Counted from the first letter of the stretch, positions 1-7,577 are shown. The stretch is 15,987 nucleotides of DNA from Vermiphilus sp. (GCA_020722825.1 DYKC01000016.1:1-15987); one strand, 5' to 3'. Notes: generated from the sequence alone by a model not told the origin. A program made the numbers and translations.

Positions 1-23
1 CTTAGCAGGGTAGGGAGGGAAAG

Positions 24-866
24 ATGAAGAAGAGCATAAATATTGTAGCGGTTCCGAAAGGCACTGATTTTGAAGAAGGTCTAAAGATAATTAAAGATGC
101 AGGATTTGAAGGGGTTGAACTGAACATTGATATGGAAGGTGGCGTTTTAAATATGCTTAGTAAGGAGTCTGAGGTAAAAGCGGTCAGAGAAAAGGTGACG
201 TCGGCCGGTCTGGATGTAGCAAGTCTTCTTCCCAGGGGTTTATGGGAATTTCAACTCACGAGCAATGACCCGGAAAAGAGGAGGAAAGGAGAGCAACTGC
301 TTAAAAAGTCCCTGCAGATATGTAACTGGATGGGAACAGATGCTTTATTGGTGGTGCCGGGAGTGGTAAAGGCAGACTGGGCAAGCGGTGATGTTGTAAG
401 TTACGATGTGGCATATCAGAGGAGTCAGGAATCCATAAGAAAAGCACTTGATACCGCCGAGAAAACAGGTGTATATATCTGCGTTGAGAATGTGTGGAAC
501 AAGTTTCTTCTCAGTCCTCTGGAGATGAAGAGGTTTGTTGAGGAGTTGAAATCGGATTACGTTGGGGTCTATTTTGACATCGGGAATGTTCTGGTTATTG
601 GTTTCCCTGAAATGTGGATAAGGATTCTGGGCAAACTGATAAAAAGGATACACCTGAAAGATTTTAAACTGAGTGCAGGCAATGCCACTGGTTTTTGTGA
701 TTTACTGGAAGGAGATGTTAACTGGCCTGAGGTAATGAAAGCCTTGAAAGATACTGGTTATGACAGTTACCTGACTGCAGAAACAGGTCCCTACAAACAT
801 TCTTCTGATGCCGTAGTTTACAATACCTCACTGAGTATTGACAGGATTCTACGGCTCAACGGGTGA
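24..866 (+). CDS. Sugar phosphate isomerase/epimerase, xylose isomerase-like TIM barrel
   Basis: This 280-residue protein fits the xylose isomerase-like TIM-barrel (AP endonuclease 2) superfamily, which includes D-tagatose 3-epimerase and sugar-phosphate epimerases. Four likely metal ligands are visible in the expected order: E155 (in VENVWN), D185 (in YFDIGNV), H210 (in RIHLKD) and E253 (in TAETG). The spacing is close to that of tagatose 3-epimerase-type enzymes, which isomerise or epimerise ketoses with a divalent metal. There is no signal peptide, so it should be cytoplasmic. The ATG is preceded by a purine-rich ribosome site (GGGAGGGAAAG, 13-23). The next gene begins three bases after the stop, so the two are probably co-translated. 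The substrate cannot be read from the sequence. Family is fairly sure, exact reaction unknown. Confidence 0.88.
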   Translation: MKKSINIVAVPKGTDFEEGLKIIKDAGFEGVELNIDMEGGVLNMLSKESEVKAVREKVTSAGLDVASLLPRGLWEFQLTSNDPEKRRKGEQLLKKSLQICNWMGTDALLVVPGVVKADWASGDVVSYDVAYQRSQESIRKALDTAEKTGVYICVENVWNKFLLSPLEMKRFVEELKSDYVGVYFDIGNVLVIGFPEMWIRILGKLIKRIHLKDFKLSAGNATGFCDLLEGDVNWPEVMKALKDTGYDSYLTAETGPYKHSSDAVVYNTSLSIDRILRLNG

Positions 867-869
867 TAT

Positions 870-2018
870 ATGACGTCTAAAGAAAGAATTATGACGGTTC
901 TAATGGGGGATATGCCTGACAGGGTGCCTGTTTCACTTTACAAGATAGACCCTTTTGATAGCGAGAGTTTCTGGGCAGGCCACAAGAGTTTTGAAAGACT
1001 TCTTCAGGTTGCACGTGAGTGTCAGGATACCTTCCATCTTTACCGTCCTAAAACGGGTTTCTTTTTCTCTGCTCCCGGAAGTATTGAGGTTAAGACGGAA
1101 GAATTTCAGGATACACCGCTTTCCAGAATGGTTCATCTCACTGTAACCACCCGGTTGGGTCGGTTGACACGTTCTGCCAGGACATCAAATACAAGTATGC
1201 ACCTGTGGATCCAAAAGCCATGGGTGGAGAGTGAAAGAGATATAGAGAAATTTCTTGAGTTGCCCTATGTCCCTTTTAATCCTGACCTGTCTGATTATTA
1301 CCAGATTGTCAATAAACTCGGAGATAAAGGTGTTGTGGTTATTGCCTTGCCCGACCCACTTGCAGTTATTGCAGAACTGTTTGCTCCAGGTGATATGCCA
1401 AACTTCATACTCTCATTTCCGAAACTCATACACCAGGTTCTTGAAAAAATGCAGGAACGGCTTATAAACCTTTACGGTTTTATATCAAAGGCTGTTTCAG
1501 ACGCTATAATCAGGATAAGGGGAGCTGAATATGCAACTGTTCCGAATATACCTGTGGAATACTTCCCTGACATCAAAAAAGTTTTTTGTGATTTTGTTTT
1601 GAGGTATGACAAAAAGTTGATAGATATATTGAGAAGCGGTAACAAAAACTATGTATGTTATCACTGGCATGGGCATATTGAAGAACTTCTCCCTCTGGTT
1701 ATCAGGATGGGGATAGATATTCTTGAGCCTGTCTTTAACACTGTTTATGCACCTAACACAATACTGAAAATTAGAAGGATAGTAGGGGAGAAGATGGTAA
1801 TTATGGGGGGTCCACTTGCTGAAGATATGGAATTCAGAAACTCTGAAGAGATTGTAACGATAACGAAAGACGCAGTAATCCAGGGTGGCAGAAAGGGCAG
1901 ATTTGTTCTCATCCCTTCCAACATTCCCGAGTCAAGCCCCATATCGCCTCAGATGGAACAGAACTACATTGAGTTTCTCCATGCAGGTATAAAATACGGC
2001 GGGTATCCCATTTCTTAA
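870..2018 (+). CDS. Uroporphyrinogen decarboxylase-fold (URO-D superfamily) protein, not HemE
   Basis: This 382-residue protein has the URO-D family architecture: an N-terminal PDRVPV segment (residues 16-21), a central PDPLAVIAEL stretch (161-170), and a C-terminal barrel half with HWHGHIEELLP (265-275) followed by MGIDILEPV. It lacks the RQAGRY signature of true HemE, so a role in haem synthesis is unlikely. The position of the HxC zinc motif used by corrinoid methyltransferases (MtaA/CmuA type) reads H265-W-H267-G. The later cysteine region reads IPSNIPESSP, with Ser350 where the cysteine would fall. It is therefore an uncharacterised branch. Possible roles are methyl transfer or decarboxylation of an unknown substrate. 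Its close pairing with the upstream epimerase suggests a shared catabolic step, which is inference. The ATG at 870 follows the upstream stop by three bases, with only a weak ribosome site. Confidence 0.85.
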   Translation: MTSKERIMTVLMGDMPDRVPVSLYKIDPFDSESFWAGHKSFERLLQVARECQDTFHLYRPKTGFFFSAPGSIEVKTEEFQDTPLSRMVHLTVTTRLGRLTRSARTSNTSMHLWIQKPWVESERDIEKFLELPYVPFNPDLSDYYQIVNKLGDKGVVVIALPDPLAVIAELFAPGDMPNFILSFPKLIHQVLEKMQERLINLYGFISKAVSDAIIRIRGAEYATVPNIPVEYFPDIKKVFCDFVLRYDKKLIDILRSGNKNYVCYHWHGHIEELLPLVIRMGIDILEPVFNTVYAPNTILKIRRIVGEKMVIMGGPLAEDMEFRNSEEIVTITKDAVIQGGRKGRFVLIPSNIPESSPISPQMEQNYIEFLHAGIKYGGYPIS

Positions 2019-2038
2019 CGTATTTTACCCTACCTTAA

Positions 2039-2152
2039 AGTAAGATAACTCCATTACAGACAAACATAGGAAAAGCGATTTTGGAGATAAAAACCTCTGC
2101 TGACCAACAACAGCAAGAACTTCTTGATTTGTTAGGTGTGGAAATTGTGTAG
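2039..2152 (+). pseudogene. Possible decayed C-terminal fragment of a transposase
   Basis: An open frame with no start codon runs for 37 codons to a TAG at 2150. Its end reads QQQQELLDLLGVEIV. Tails of the form 'xxQQxxLLxLLGVEIP' are common at the C-terminus of IS1634-like and other DDE transposases. The same frame continues after the stop for 19 more codons (PELERRKLFLRV..., to 2212). No terminal inverted repeats or target duplication are visible. The fragment is short and the match is from memory of family style only, so this may simply be non-coding DNA. Confidence 0.2.
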
Positions 2153-2204
2153 CCAGAACTTGAAAGAAGAAAATTGTTTTTACGTGTTGTCTATCAATGG
2201 GTTA

Positions 2205-2213
2205 TGCTATAAT
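2205..2213 (+). promoter_or_regulatory. Extended -10 promoter candidate P1 upstream of lolE
   Basis: TGCTATAAT at 2205-2213 is a perfect extended -10 (TG-n-TATAAT). No good -35 sits at 17 bases. TTGTCT at 2187-2192 has a short 15-base spacer, but extended -10 promoters can do without one. The predicted transcript start is near 2220, giving a leader of about 53 bases before the lolE ATG. It lies after the uroD-like gene, where a new transcription unit would be expected. Confidence 0.45.
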
Positions 2214-2225
2214 CGCTGGGGTAAA

Positions 2226-2276
2226 ATGCGTTTTAATTTCACCTTTGATGGGATTTTTGTTATAATTAGATTATGA
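2226..2276 (+). promoter_or_regulatory. Possible 16-codon leader ORF overlapping the lolE start (ATGA)
   Basis: An ATG at 2226 opens a 16-codon frame (MRFNFTFDGIFVIIRL) that ends at TGA 2274-2276. The stop overlaps the lolE ATG (2273-2275) as ATGA. A GGGGT run (2217-2221, partly at the predicted P1 transcript start) could act as a weak ribosome site four bases upstream. If translated from the P1 transcript, ribosomes would finish exactly at the lolE start, which itself has no ribosome site. The ORF is too short to prove by sequence alone, and the overlap could be chance. Confidence 0.22.
2238..2266 (+). promoter_or_regulatory. Promoter candidate P2 giving a leaderless lolE transcript
   Basis: TTCACC (2238-2243, 4 of 6 to the -35 consensus), a 17-base spacer, and TATAAT (2261-2266, consensus) preceded by TGT as an extended -10. 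The expected transcript start, about seven bases after the -10, is at 2272-2274, on the A of the lolE ATG at 2273. No Shine-Dalgarno sequence lies upstream of that ATG, which agrees with leaderless translation. Confidence 0.48.
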
Positions 2277-3457
2277 TATCGTATAATTTTTTCCTATCAA
2301 GAAGGTTTGCGGGGCAGAAGAGACGGTCCGATAATTTCCTGTGGTTCATAAGTGTATTTTCTATAACGGGCATTGCCATAGGCGTTGTGGCCCTTATGCT
2401 TGTAATAGGGGTTATGAACGGATTTTCCAGGGAACTTAAAAGGAAAATAGTGGGGGCGCATCCGACCATAACTATTACAGGCAGGCCACTGATAGAGAAT
2501 TATGAACAGGTTGTTGAAAAGGTTGAAAAAAACGTTGCCGAGGTAAAATCTATGGCACCGTATTTTTCTACGCAGGTCATATACCAGTCCAGTAGATACC
2601 TGATAGGTGGTATCCTGAGGGGTATTGACCCTGCTTATGAGGACAGGGTGACAAACATAAGTAAATTTATAAAAAGAGGCAGGTTTGCAGGATTGGAAGA
2701 AGGGGTTATACTCGGAAGCGAACTGGCAAGAGAATTGGAGGTGGACGTGGGAGACCCCATCTGGATAATTTCAGGCACGATGTCAGGCAGCAGGGAAACC
2801 AAGGTTGTAGGGATTGTAGAGTACGGGGTGTACGCGTTTGATTCATCAATGGGATTTACCTCTCTGAACAACAAAATAATGAATCCTGTGAGAATGGTTC
2901 ACGGTATCGGAATAAAGACGGAAAATATTTACGATTCTGAAAGGGTGGCTGAAAAAATAAGGGATATTCTTGATTACGAATATACTGTAACAACATGGAT
3001 ACAGAAAAACAAAATACTTTTTGCCGCACTTGCGCTGGAAAGAAAATCTATGGTGGTTATACTCGGTCTGATAATTCTGGTGGCATCTTTCAACATATCG
3101 TCCACGCTGATGATAACGGTTTACAGGAAAATTAAAGAGATAGGCATTCTGAGAGCACTCGGCCTTTCTAAAAAAGATATTGAGAAAATATTCATGTACC
3201 AGGGATTGATTCTCGGTATTAAGGGACTTGTCTACGGACTTGCAGCAGGCGGGATTCTGGCATGGCTTTTGAGAAAGTACCAGTTTATAAAACTTCCTGA
3301 ATTCATATACGACCTGTCGCATCTGCCGATAGACATATCGGCACCTGATTTGTTGTGGATAATTTTTTCAGTTGTTATCATAGTGAGTTTTGCCAGTGTT
3401 TACCCGGCGAAACGTGCGGCAGGACTGAATCCAACACAGGCAATAAGAAATGCATAG
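2273..3457 (+). CDS. lolE: Lipoprotein-releasing ABC transporter permease, LolC/LolE family
   Basis: This 394-residue inner-membrane permease would work with the adjacent ATPase to extract outer-membrane lipoproteins from the inner membrane and pass them to LolA. The N-terminus (SRRFAGQKRRSDNFLWF) followed by a membrane segment (about 24-46) and VMNGFSRELKRKI is the classic LolC/E start. A large periplasmic domain (about 50-255) follows, then three membrane segments near 260-284, 313-335 and 360-380. The cytoplasmic loop YRKIKEIGILRALGLSKKDI is the FtsX-type coupling region. The ATG at 2273 is kept because downstream starts would remove the first membrane helix, even though no ribosome site precedes it. 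Only one permease is encoded here, so it may act as a homodimer (LolF-like). LolC and LolE cannot be told apart; a MacB/FtsX-type exporter is less likely. The gene overlaps lolD by eight bases. Confidence 0.85.
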   Translation: MISYNFFLSRRFAGQKRRSDNFLWFISVFSITGIAIGVVALMLVIGVMNGFSRELKRKIVGAHPTITITGRPLIENYEQVVEKVEKNVAEVKSMAPYFSTQVIYQSSRYLIGGILRGIDPAYEDRVTNISKFIKRGRFAGLEEGVILGSELARELEVDVGDPIWIISGTMSGSRETKVVGIVEYGVYAFDSSMGFTSLNNKIMNPVRMVHGIGIKTENIYDSERVAEKIRDILDYEYTVTTWIQKNKILFAALALERKSMVVILGLIILVASFNISSTLMITVYRKIKEIGILRALGLSKKDIEKIFMYQGLILGIKGLVYGLAAGGILAWLLRKYQFIKLPEFIYDLSHLPIDISAPDLLWIIFSVVIIVSFASVYPAKRAAGLNPTQAIRNA

Positions 3458-4133
3458 ACTTACGGCTGAAAATATTACCAAGGAATATCCCGGTGGCGTG
3501 CGTGCATTACGGAATGTTAACCTGGAGATAGAAAGCGGGGAGATTTTGACAATTTTTGGTCCTTCAGGTTCAGGGAAAACCACGTTAATAAATGTTCTCG
3601 GTTTGCTTGACAAACCTACTGAGGGCAGTGTTTATCTTGATGGGAAGGAGATAAACTCTCTTAAAGAATCGGAAAAGTGTGAAATAATGAACAGCAAATT
3701 CGGTTTTATCTTTCAGTTTTTCTATCTCATCCCGGAACTTACCGTAGTTGAGAATGTTATGTTGCCGTTGTGGATTAGGGAAAAAAGCGGTTTGAAATTG
3801 AAATACTATCAGGAAGAAGCCGAGGCGCTGCTGGATGAGTTTGGTCTTACCGGAAGAAAAAACTTCTATCCTTCCACGCTTTCCGGCGGGGAACTGCAGA
3901 GGGTTGCCATATGCAGGAGTTTAATATGCAATCCACCCATAATATTTGCGGATGAGCCTACTGGGAGCATAGACAAAAAATCTTCCGAGGTTTTTTTCAA
4001 AATTGTAAAGTCACTCAACGAAAAAAGAAATATTACGTTTATTATAGGAACACACAACGAAAAGTTTTTACAATTTGCCACAAAAGTAGTATATTTAAAC
4101 CAGGGGGAAATTGAAAAAATAGAGGAGAAATAA
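3450..4133 (+). CDS. lolD: Lipoprotein-releasing ABC transporter ATP-binding protein LolD
   Basis: This 227-residue ABC ATPase powers the upstream permease. Motifs in order: Walker A GPSGSGKTT (37-45), Q-loop FIFQF with Q89, signature LSGGELQRV (144-152), Walker B IIFADEP (D168, E169), D-loop GSID, and H-loop THNE with H202. The region FYLIPELTVVENVMLPL after the Q-loop is typical of the LolD/MacB subfamily. The length is normal for LolD. The ATG lies inside the end of the permease gene (eight-base overlap) and has no clear ribosome site of its own, so translation is probably coupled. Assignment to LolD rather than another MacB-like exporter rests mainly on the neighbouring permease and on the outer-membrane genes nearby. 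Confidence 0.87.
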   Translation: MHRLTAENITKEYPGGVRALRNVNLEIESGEILTIFGPSGSGKTTLINVLGLLDKPTEGSVYLDGKEINSLKESEKCEIMNSKFGFIFQFFYLIPELTVVENVMLPLWIREKSGLKLKYYQEEAEALLDEFGLTGRKNFYPSTLSGGELQRVAICRSLICNPPIIFADEPTGSIDKKSSEVFFKIVKSLNEKRNITFIIGTHNEKFLQFATKVVYLNQGEIEKIEEK

Positions 4134-4142
4134 GGAGGAGAT

Positions 4143-5021
4143 ATGGGATTACTCATATATTTAAATGGAAAACTTGTTCAGGAGGAGGAGGCAAAGATAT
4201 CAATTTTTGACCACGGGCTGTTGTACGGTGACGGTGTTTTTGAAGGTATCAGGAGCTATAACGGCAGGATTTTCAAGATGGATGAGCATCTTATCAGGTT
4301 TTATAATTCTGCAAAGGCGATAATGCTTGAGGTCCCACTTAACTTCTATGATTTAAAAAACGCTATTATCCAGACAGTAAGGGCAAATAAACTCAGGGAC
4401 AGTTATATAAGAGTTGTAGTTACCAGAGGGGTTGGTGACCTGGGACTTGACCCTAACAAGTGTAAGGTTCCCACCCTTTTTATTATAGCAAGCAGTATAC
4501 AACTCTATCAGGATTCTTTATACGAGAAGGGGCTGGATATTGTGACTGTGGGAACAAGAAGGAACCTAACTGAATCTGTAAATCCGGCCATTAAGTCTCT
4601 TAACTATCTTAATAATATCATGGCGAAGATAGAAGCCAACAATGCTGGAGTAGCTGAAGGCCTTATGCTGAATGAACAGGGGTATATAAGCGAGTGTACG
4701 GGTGAGAATATCTTTGCTATCAATAAAGGTGTTTTACGCACTCCACCGATTAGTGCAGGTGTGCTCGGGGGTATTACGAGAGATACAGTTATGAAGATTG
4801 GTGCCAGTATGGACCTGGTGGTAAAGGAAGAAAATATGACGCGGTATGACATATATACTGCTGAAGAGTGTTTTCTCACGGGCACTGCGGCAGAAATAGC
4901 ACCTATAGTTTCTCTGGATAAAAGGATGATTGGAAACGGAAAACCGGGAAAGATAACAGAAAAAATAAGGAAAAAATTTTGGACATTGACCCAGGAGGAA
5001 GGCGTTTCCGTATATGAATGA
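4143..5021 (+). CDS. ilvE: Branched-chain amino acid aminotransferase (class IV PLP)
   Basis: This 292-residue cytoplasmic fold-type IV aminotransferase probably performs the last step of leucine, isoleucine and valine synthesis (or the first of breakdown) using glutamate. Visible marks are the N-terminal FDHGLLYGDGVFEGIR (22-37), the PLP lysine K151 in AIKSLNYLNN, E184 in ECTGENIF, and the C-terminal TGTAAEIAPI. The spacing from K151 to the ECTGENIF block is typical for IlvE. A strong ribosome site (AAGGAGGAG, 4132-4140) sits just before the ATG. A D-amino acid aminotransferase is a possible alternative, but the SLNYLNNIMAKIEA segment favours IlvE. It has no obvious link to envelope synthesis and may simply be carried in the lolED transcription unit, nine bases after lolD. 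Confidence 0.86.
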   Translation: MGLLIYLNGKLVQEEEAKISIFDHGLLYGDGVFEGIRSYNGRIFKMDEHLIRFYNSAKAIMLEVPLNFYDLKNAIIQTVRANKLRDSYIRVVVTRGVGDLGLDPNKCKVPTLFIIASSIQLYQDSLYEKGLDIVTVGTRRNLTESVNPAIKSLNYLNNIMAKIEANNAGVAEGLMLNEQGYISECTGENIFAINKGVLRTPPISAGVLGGITRDTVMKIGASMDLVVKEENMTRYDIYTAEECFLTGTAAEIAPIVSLDKRMIGNGKPGKITEKIRKKFWTLTQEEGVSVYE

Positions 5022-5068
5022 AAATTAGCCAAAATGCGGAAGATATGATAAGATGAGGGTAATTAATA

Positions 5069-5075
5069 AGAGGTG
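5069..5075 (+). promoter_or_regulatory. Ribosome binding site that decides the clpC start
   Basis: AGAGGTG at 5069-5075 contains a GAGG core five bases before ATG 5079. The in-frame GTG at 5073 overlaps this same site and has no well-placed ribosome site of its own, because the nearest GAGGGT is about 13 bases away. ATG 5079 is therefore preferred, and it gives the usual ClpC N-terminus MFERFTDR. Confidence 0.65.
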
Positions 5076-5078
5076 CCT

Positions 5079-7577
5079 ATGTTTGAGAGATTTACTGACA
5101 GAGTGAGAGTTCTACTGGATATTGCCAGAAGGGAAGCTGTTAAATATGGACATAACAGGATAGAACCGGAACATATTTTTCTGGCAATGCTGGATGAAGC
5201 ACAGGGGGTTGGGGCTGCCATGCTTCATAACCTGGGTATTGATTTTCAAAAGATAAAGCGGGAAATTGAAAGGAATATGAAGATAGGTATTCCTGTTTAC
5301 GCAGGGGATTTGCCTTTGAGCGCACAATCCAAGCAAGTTCTTGAACTTGCAGTTAAGGAAGCCCAATTCTATGCGAACAACTATGTAGGTACAGAACATA
5401 TTCTTCTCGGGATGGTTGCTGTAGAGGATACCCTCCCGGCAAGGACACTCAGGAACAATGGTGTCACGCTGAAAGATGTGCGCAAAACTTTTGAGGATAT
5501 TCTCGCTGACCCCCAGCAAAAATGGAGAGATGATGATAAACGTGCTTTACACCCATTTTATCAGAGGAAAAAGGTTCCTGCTCTACAGGTTTTCGGAAGA
5601 GACCTGACCGAACTTGCCGTGGAGGGAAAACTGGATCCGGTAATCGGCAGGGAAAAGGAGATAGAGAGGTTAACTCAGATTTTATGCCGCAGGAAGAAAA
5701 ACAATCCTGTGTTGATTGGAGAACCGGGTGTTGGAAAAACGGCAATTGTTGAAGGATTAGCCGAAAAGATAGCTTCTGGTGAGGCTCCCGAGATTTTGAA
5801 AGACAAAAGGGTAATAATGATAGACCTTGCTGCAATAGTTGCTGGAACAAAGTACAGAGGAGAGTTTGAGCAAAGGATAAAAATGGTCATTGATGAAATA
5901 AAGAGTTCCAGGAACGTTGTGATATTTATTGATGAAATACATACCCTGGTTGGAGCCGGCGGTGCAGAAGGTGCCATAGACGCTTCCAACATTTTGAAAC
6001 CCGCTCTTTCAAGAGGTGAAATGCAGTGTATCGGAGCAACCACCCTAAATGAGTACAGGAAGTATATTGAAAAAGATGGTGCTCTTGAAAGAAGGTTTCA
6101 GCCTGTCATAGTTAATCCTCCAAGCGTGGAGGAAACAATAGAGATTCTTAAAGGGTTGAAGGAGAAGTACGAAATGCATCACCACCTTAAAATTTCAGAA
6201 GGAGCCATCAGGTCTGCAGCGATTTTGAGTGACCGATATATAACCGGAAGATTCCTGCCGGACAAGGCAATTGACCTGATAGATGAAGCCGCGAGCCATC
6301 AAAGGTTGAAAACTTACAATCCACCTGGGGAGATAGAAAAGATTGATAGTGAAATCAGGGAAGTTACAAAAGAGAAAGAATACGCCATAAAACAACAGGA
6401 TTACGAGAAAGCCGCTTCTCTCAGAGACAGAGAGAGGGAATTAAAGGAGAGATTTGATGCCCTCAGGGAAAACTGGAACCGCCTTATACCGGAAAAAGAA
6501 GTAACTGAGGAAAATGTCGCGGATATTGTTTCGCAGTGGACAGGCATACCTGTTTCCCAGATTTGCAAGGAAGAAAAAGAAAGACTACTGGAGATGGAAA
6601 AGTTTGTGCACAAGATGGTAATCGGACAGGAGGAGGCAATATCAGCGATAAGCAGAGCTATAAGAAGGTCAAAAGCAGGATTGAAAGACAGCCGCAGGCC
6701 GATAGGCAGTTTTCTCTTTCTCGGGCCTACAGGTGTAGGAAAAACACTGGTTGGTAGGGCTCTTGCAAAATTTCTTTTTGGAGATGAACAGGCACTTATA
6801 CAGATAGATATGTCGGAGTATATGGAGAAGTTTTCTGTGAGCCGATTGATAGGTGCACCTCCGGGATACATAGGCTATGAGGAGGGCGGGCAGTTAACAG
6901 AAAAGATAAGAAGAAGACCTTACAGTGTTGTCCTACTGGACGAAATTGAAAAGGCACACCCTGAAATTTTCAACCTTCTTCTGCAGGTCCTTGAGGATGG
7001 AAGGTTAACTGACAGTTTTGGCAGGAATGTTAATTTTCAGAATTCTATATTGATTATGACCTCAAATCTCGGAACCAGGATTTTTAAGAACAGATCTATT
7101 ATTGGCTTTCAGCAGGAAAAGGTTGACGAGGATTTTCACAAGAATATAAAAGATAAAATAATGGAAGAGGTTAAAAAGACCTTCAAACCCGAATTTTTGA
7201 ACAGGCTTGATGAAATAATAGTTTTCCATTCTTTAAACAACGAACATCTTTTCAAAATTGTAGAGATTGAATTATCCGCTGTAACAGATAGGATAAAAGA
7301 ACACCATATAATGATTGCGGTCTCTGATAAAGCCAAGAAGTTTCTCATAGAAAAGGGGACGAGTCCCGAATTTGGCGCAAGACCGTTAAAAAGGGTCATT
7401 TCAAGGTATATTGAAGACCCGCTTTCTGAAGGGATACTGAAAGAACTATATCCTCCAGGCTCTACGATTTTTATTGATTATGAGGAGAAACAAAAAGAAC
7501 TCACCTTCAGGACAGTGAAGAAAGGGGACAACATTGAAAATATTAAAAAATCTTCTGCTATCCCTTTTGTTGCTTAA
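5079..7577 (+). CDS. clpC: ClpC-type AAA+ unfoldase, ATP-dependent Clp protease ATPase subunit
   Basis: This 832-residue Hsp100 unfoldase feeds proteins to ClpP. From ATG 5079 the order is: double Clp_N domain (about 2-145, RFTDRVRVLLDIARREA start), first AAA+ module with Walker A GEPGVGKT (214-221) and Walker B FIDEIH (D285, E286), a UVR-type coiled middle segment (about 423-460, QQDYEKAASLRDRERELKER), second AAA+ module with Walker A GPTGVGKT (549-556) and Walker B LLDEIEKAHPE (D621, E622), and an IGF loop (675-677) that is the usual ClpP contact. The UVR-containing middle domain separates ClpC from ClpA and ClpB. No ctsR, mcsA or mcsB lies next to it, unlike in Firmicutes. The last 44 bases overlap bamA, and the C-terminal NIENIKKSSAIPFVA is encoded there. 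All catalytic motifs look intact. Confidence 0.95.
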   Translation: MFERFTDRVRVLLDIARREAVKYGHNRIEPEHIFLAMLDEAQGVGAAMLHNLGIDFQKIKREIERNMKIGIPVYAGDLPLSAQSKQVLELAVKEAQFYANNYVGTEHILLGMVAVEDTLPARTLRNNGVTLKDVRKTFEDILADPQQKWRDDDKRALHPFYQRKKVPALQVFGRDLTELAVEGKLDPVIGREKEIERLTQILCRRKKNNPVLIGEPGVGKTAIVEGLAEKIASGEAPEILKDKRVIMIDLAAIVAGTKYRGEFEQRIKMVIDEIKSSRNVVIFIDEIHTLVGAGGAEGAIDASNILKPALSRGEMQCIGATTLNEYRKYIEKDGALERRFQPVIVNPPSVEETIEILKGLKEKYEMHHHLKISEGAIRSAAILSDRYITGRFLPDKAIDLIDEAASHQRLKTYNPPGEIEKIDSEIREVTKEKEYAIKQQDYEKAASLRDRERELKERFDALRENWNRLIPEKEVTEENVADIVSQWTGIPVSQICKEEKERLLEMEKFVHKMVIGQEEAISAISRAIRRSKAGLKDSRRPIGSFLFLGPTGVGKTLVGRALAKFLFGDEQALIQIDMSEYMEKFSVSRLIGAPPGYIGYEEGGQLTEKIRRRPYSVVLLDEIEKAHPEIFNLLLQVLEDGRLTDSFGRNVNFQNSILIMTSNLGTRIFKNRSIIGFQQEKVDEDFHKNIKDKIMEEVKKTFKPEFLNRLDEIIVFHSLNNEHLFKIVEIELSAVTDRIKEHHIMIAVSDKAKKFLIEKGTSPEFGARPLKRVISRYIEDPLSEGILKELYPPGSTIFIDYEEKQKELTFRTVKKGDNIENIKKSSAIPFVA
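7521..7527 (+). promoter_or_regulatory. Ribosome binding site for the TTG start of bamA
   Basis: AAAGGGG lies inside the 3' end of clpC, six bases before TTG 7534. It supports TTG as the true start. Only this start gives a complete signal peptide. Confidence 0.6.

Noticed and set aside
2846..3322. 158-codon minus-strand open frame opposite lolE
   Set aside because: It is antisense to a conserved permease, has no recognisable domain and reads as a shadow of the codon pattern. The other long minus-strand frames (for example opposite clpC and the FAD oxidoreductase) were rejected for the same reason.
4986..5016. TTGACC ... TATATG as a clpC promoter at the end of ilvE
   Set aside because: The spacer is 19 bases and the -10 matches only four of six. 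TATGAT at 5044 lacks a -35. Neither is convincing, though clpC may well have its own promoter.
5073..5078. GTG start two codons upstream for clpC
   Set aside because: The GTG is part of the ribosome site for ATG 5079 and has no suitable site of its own. Family alignment favours MFERFTDR as the N-terminus.
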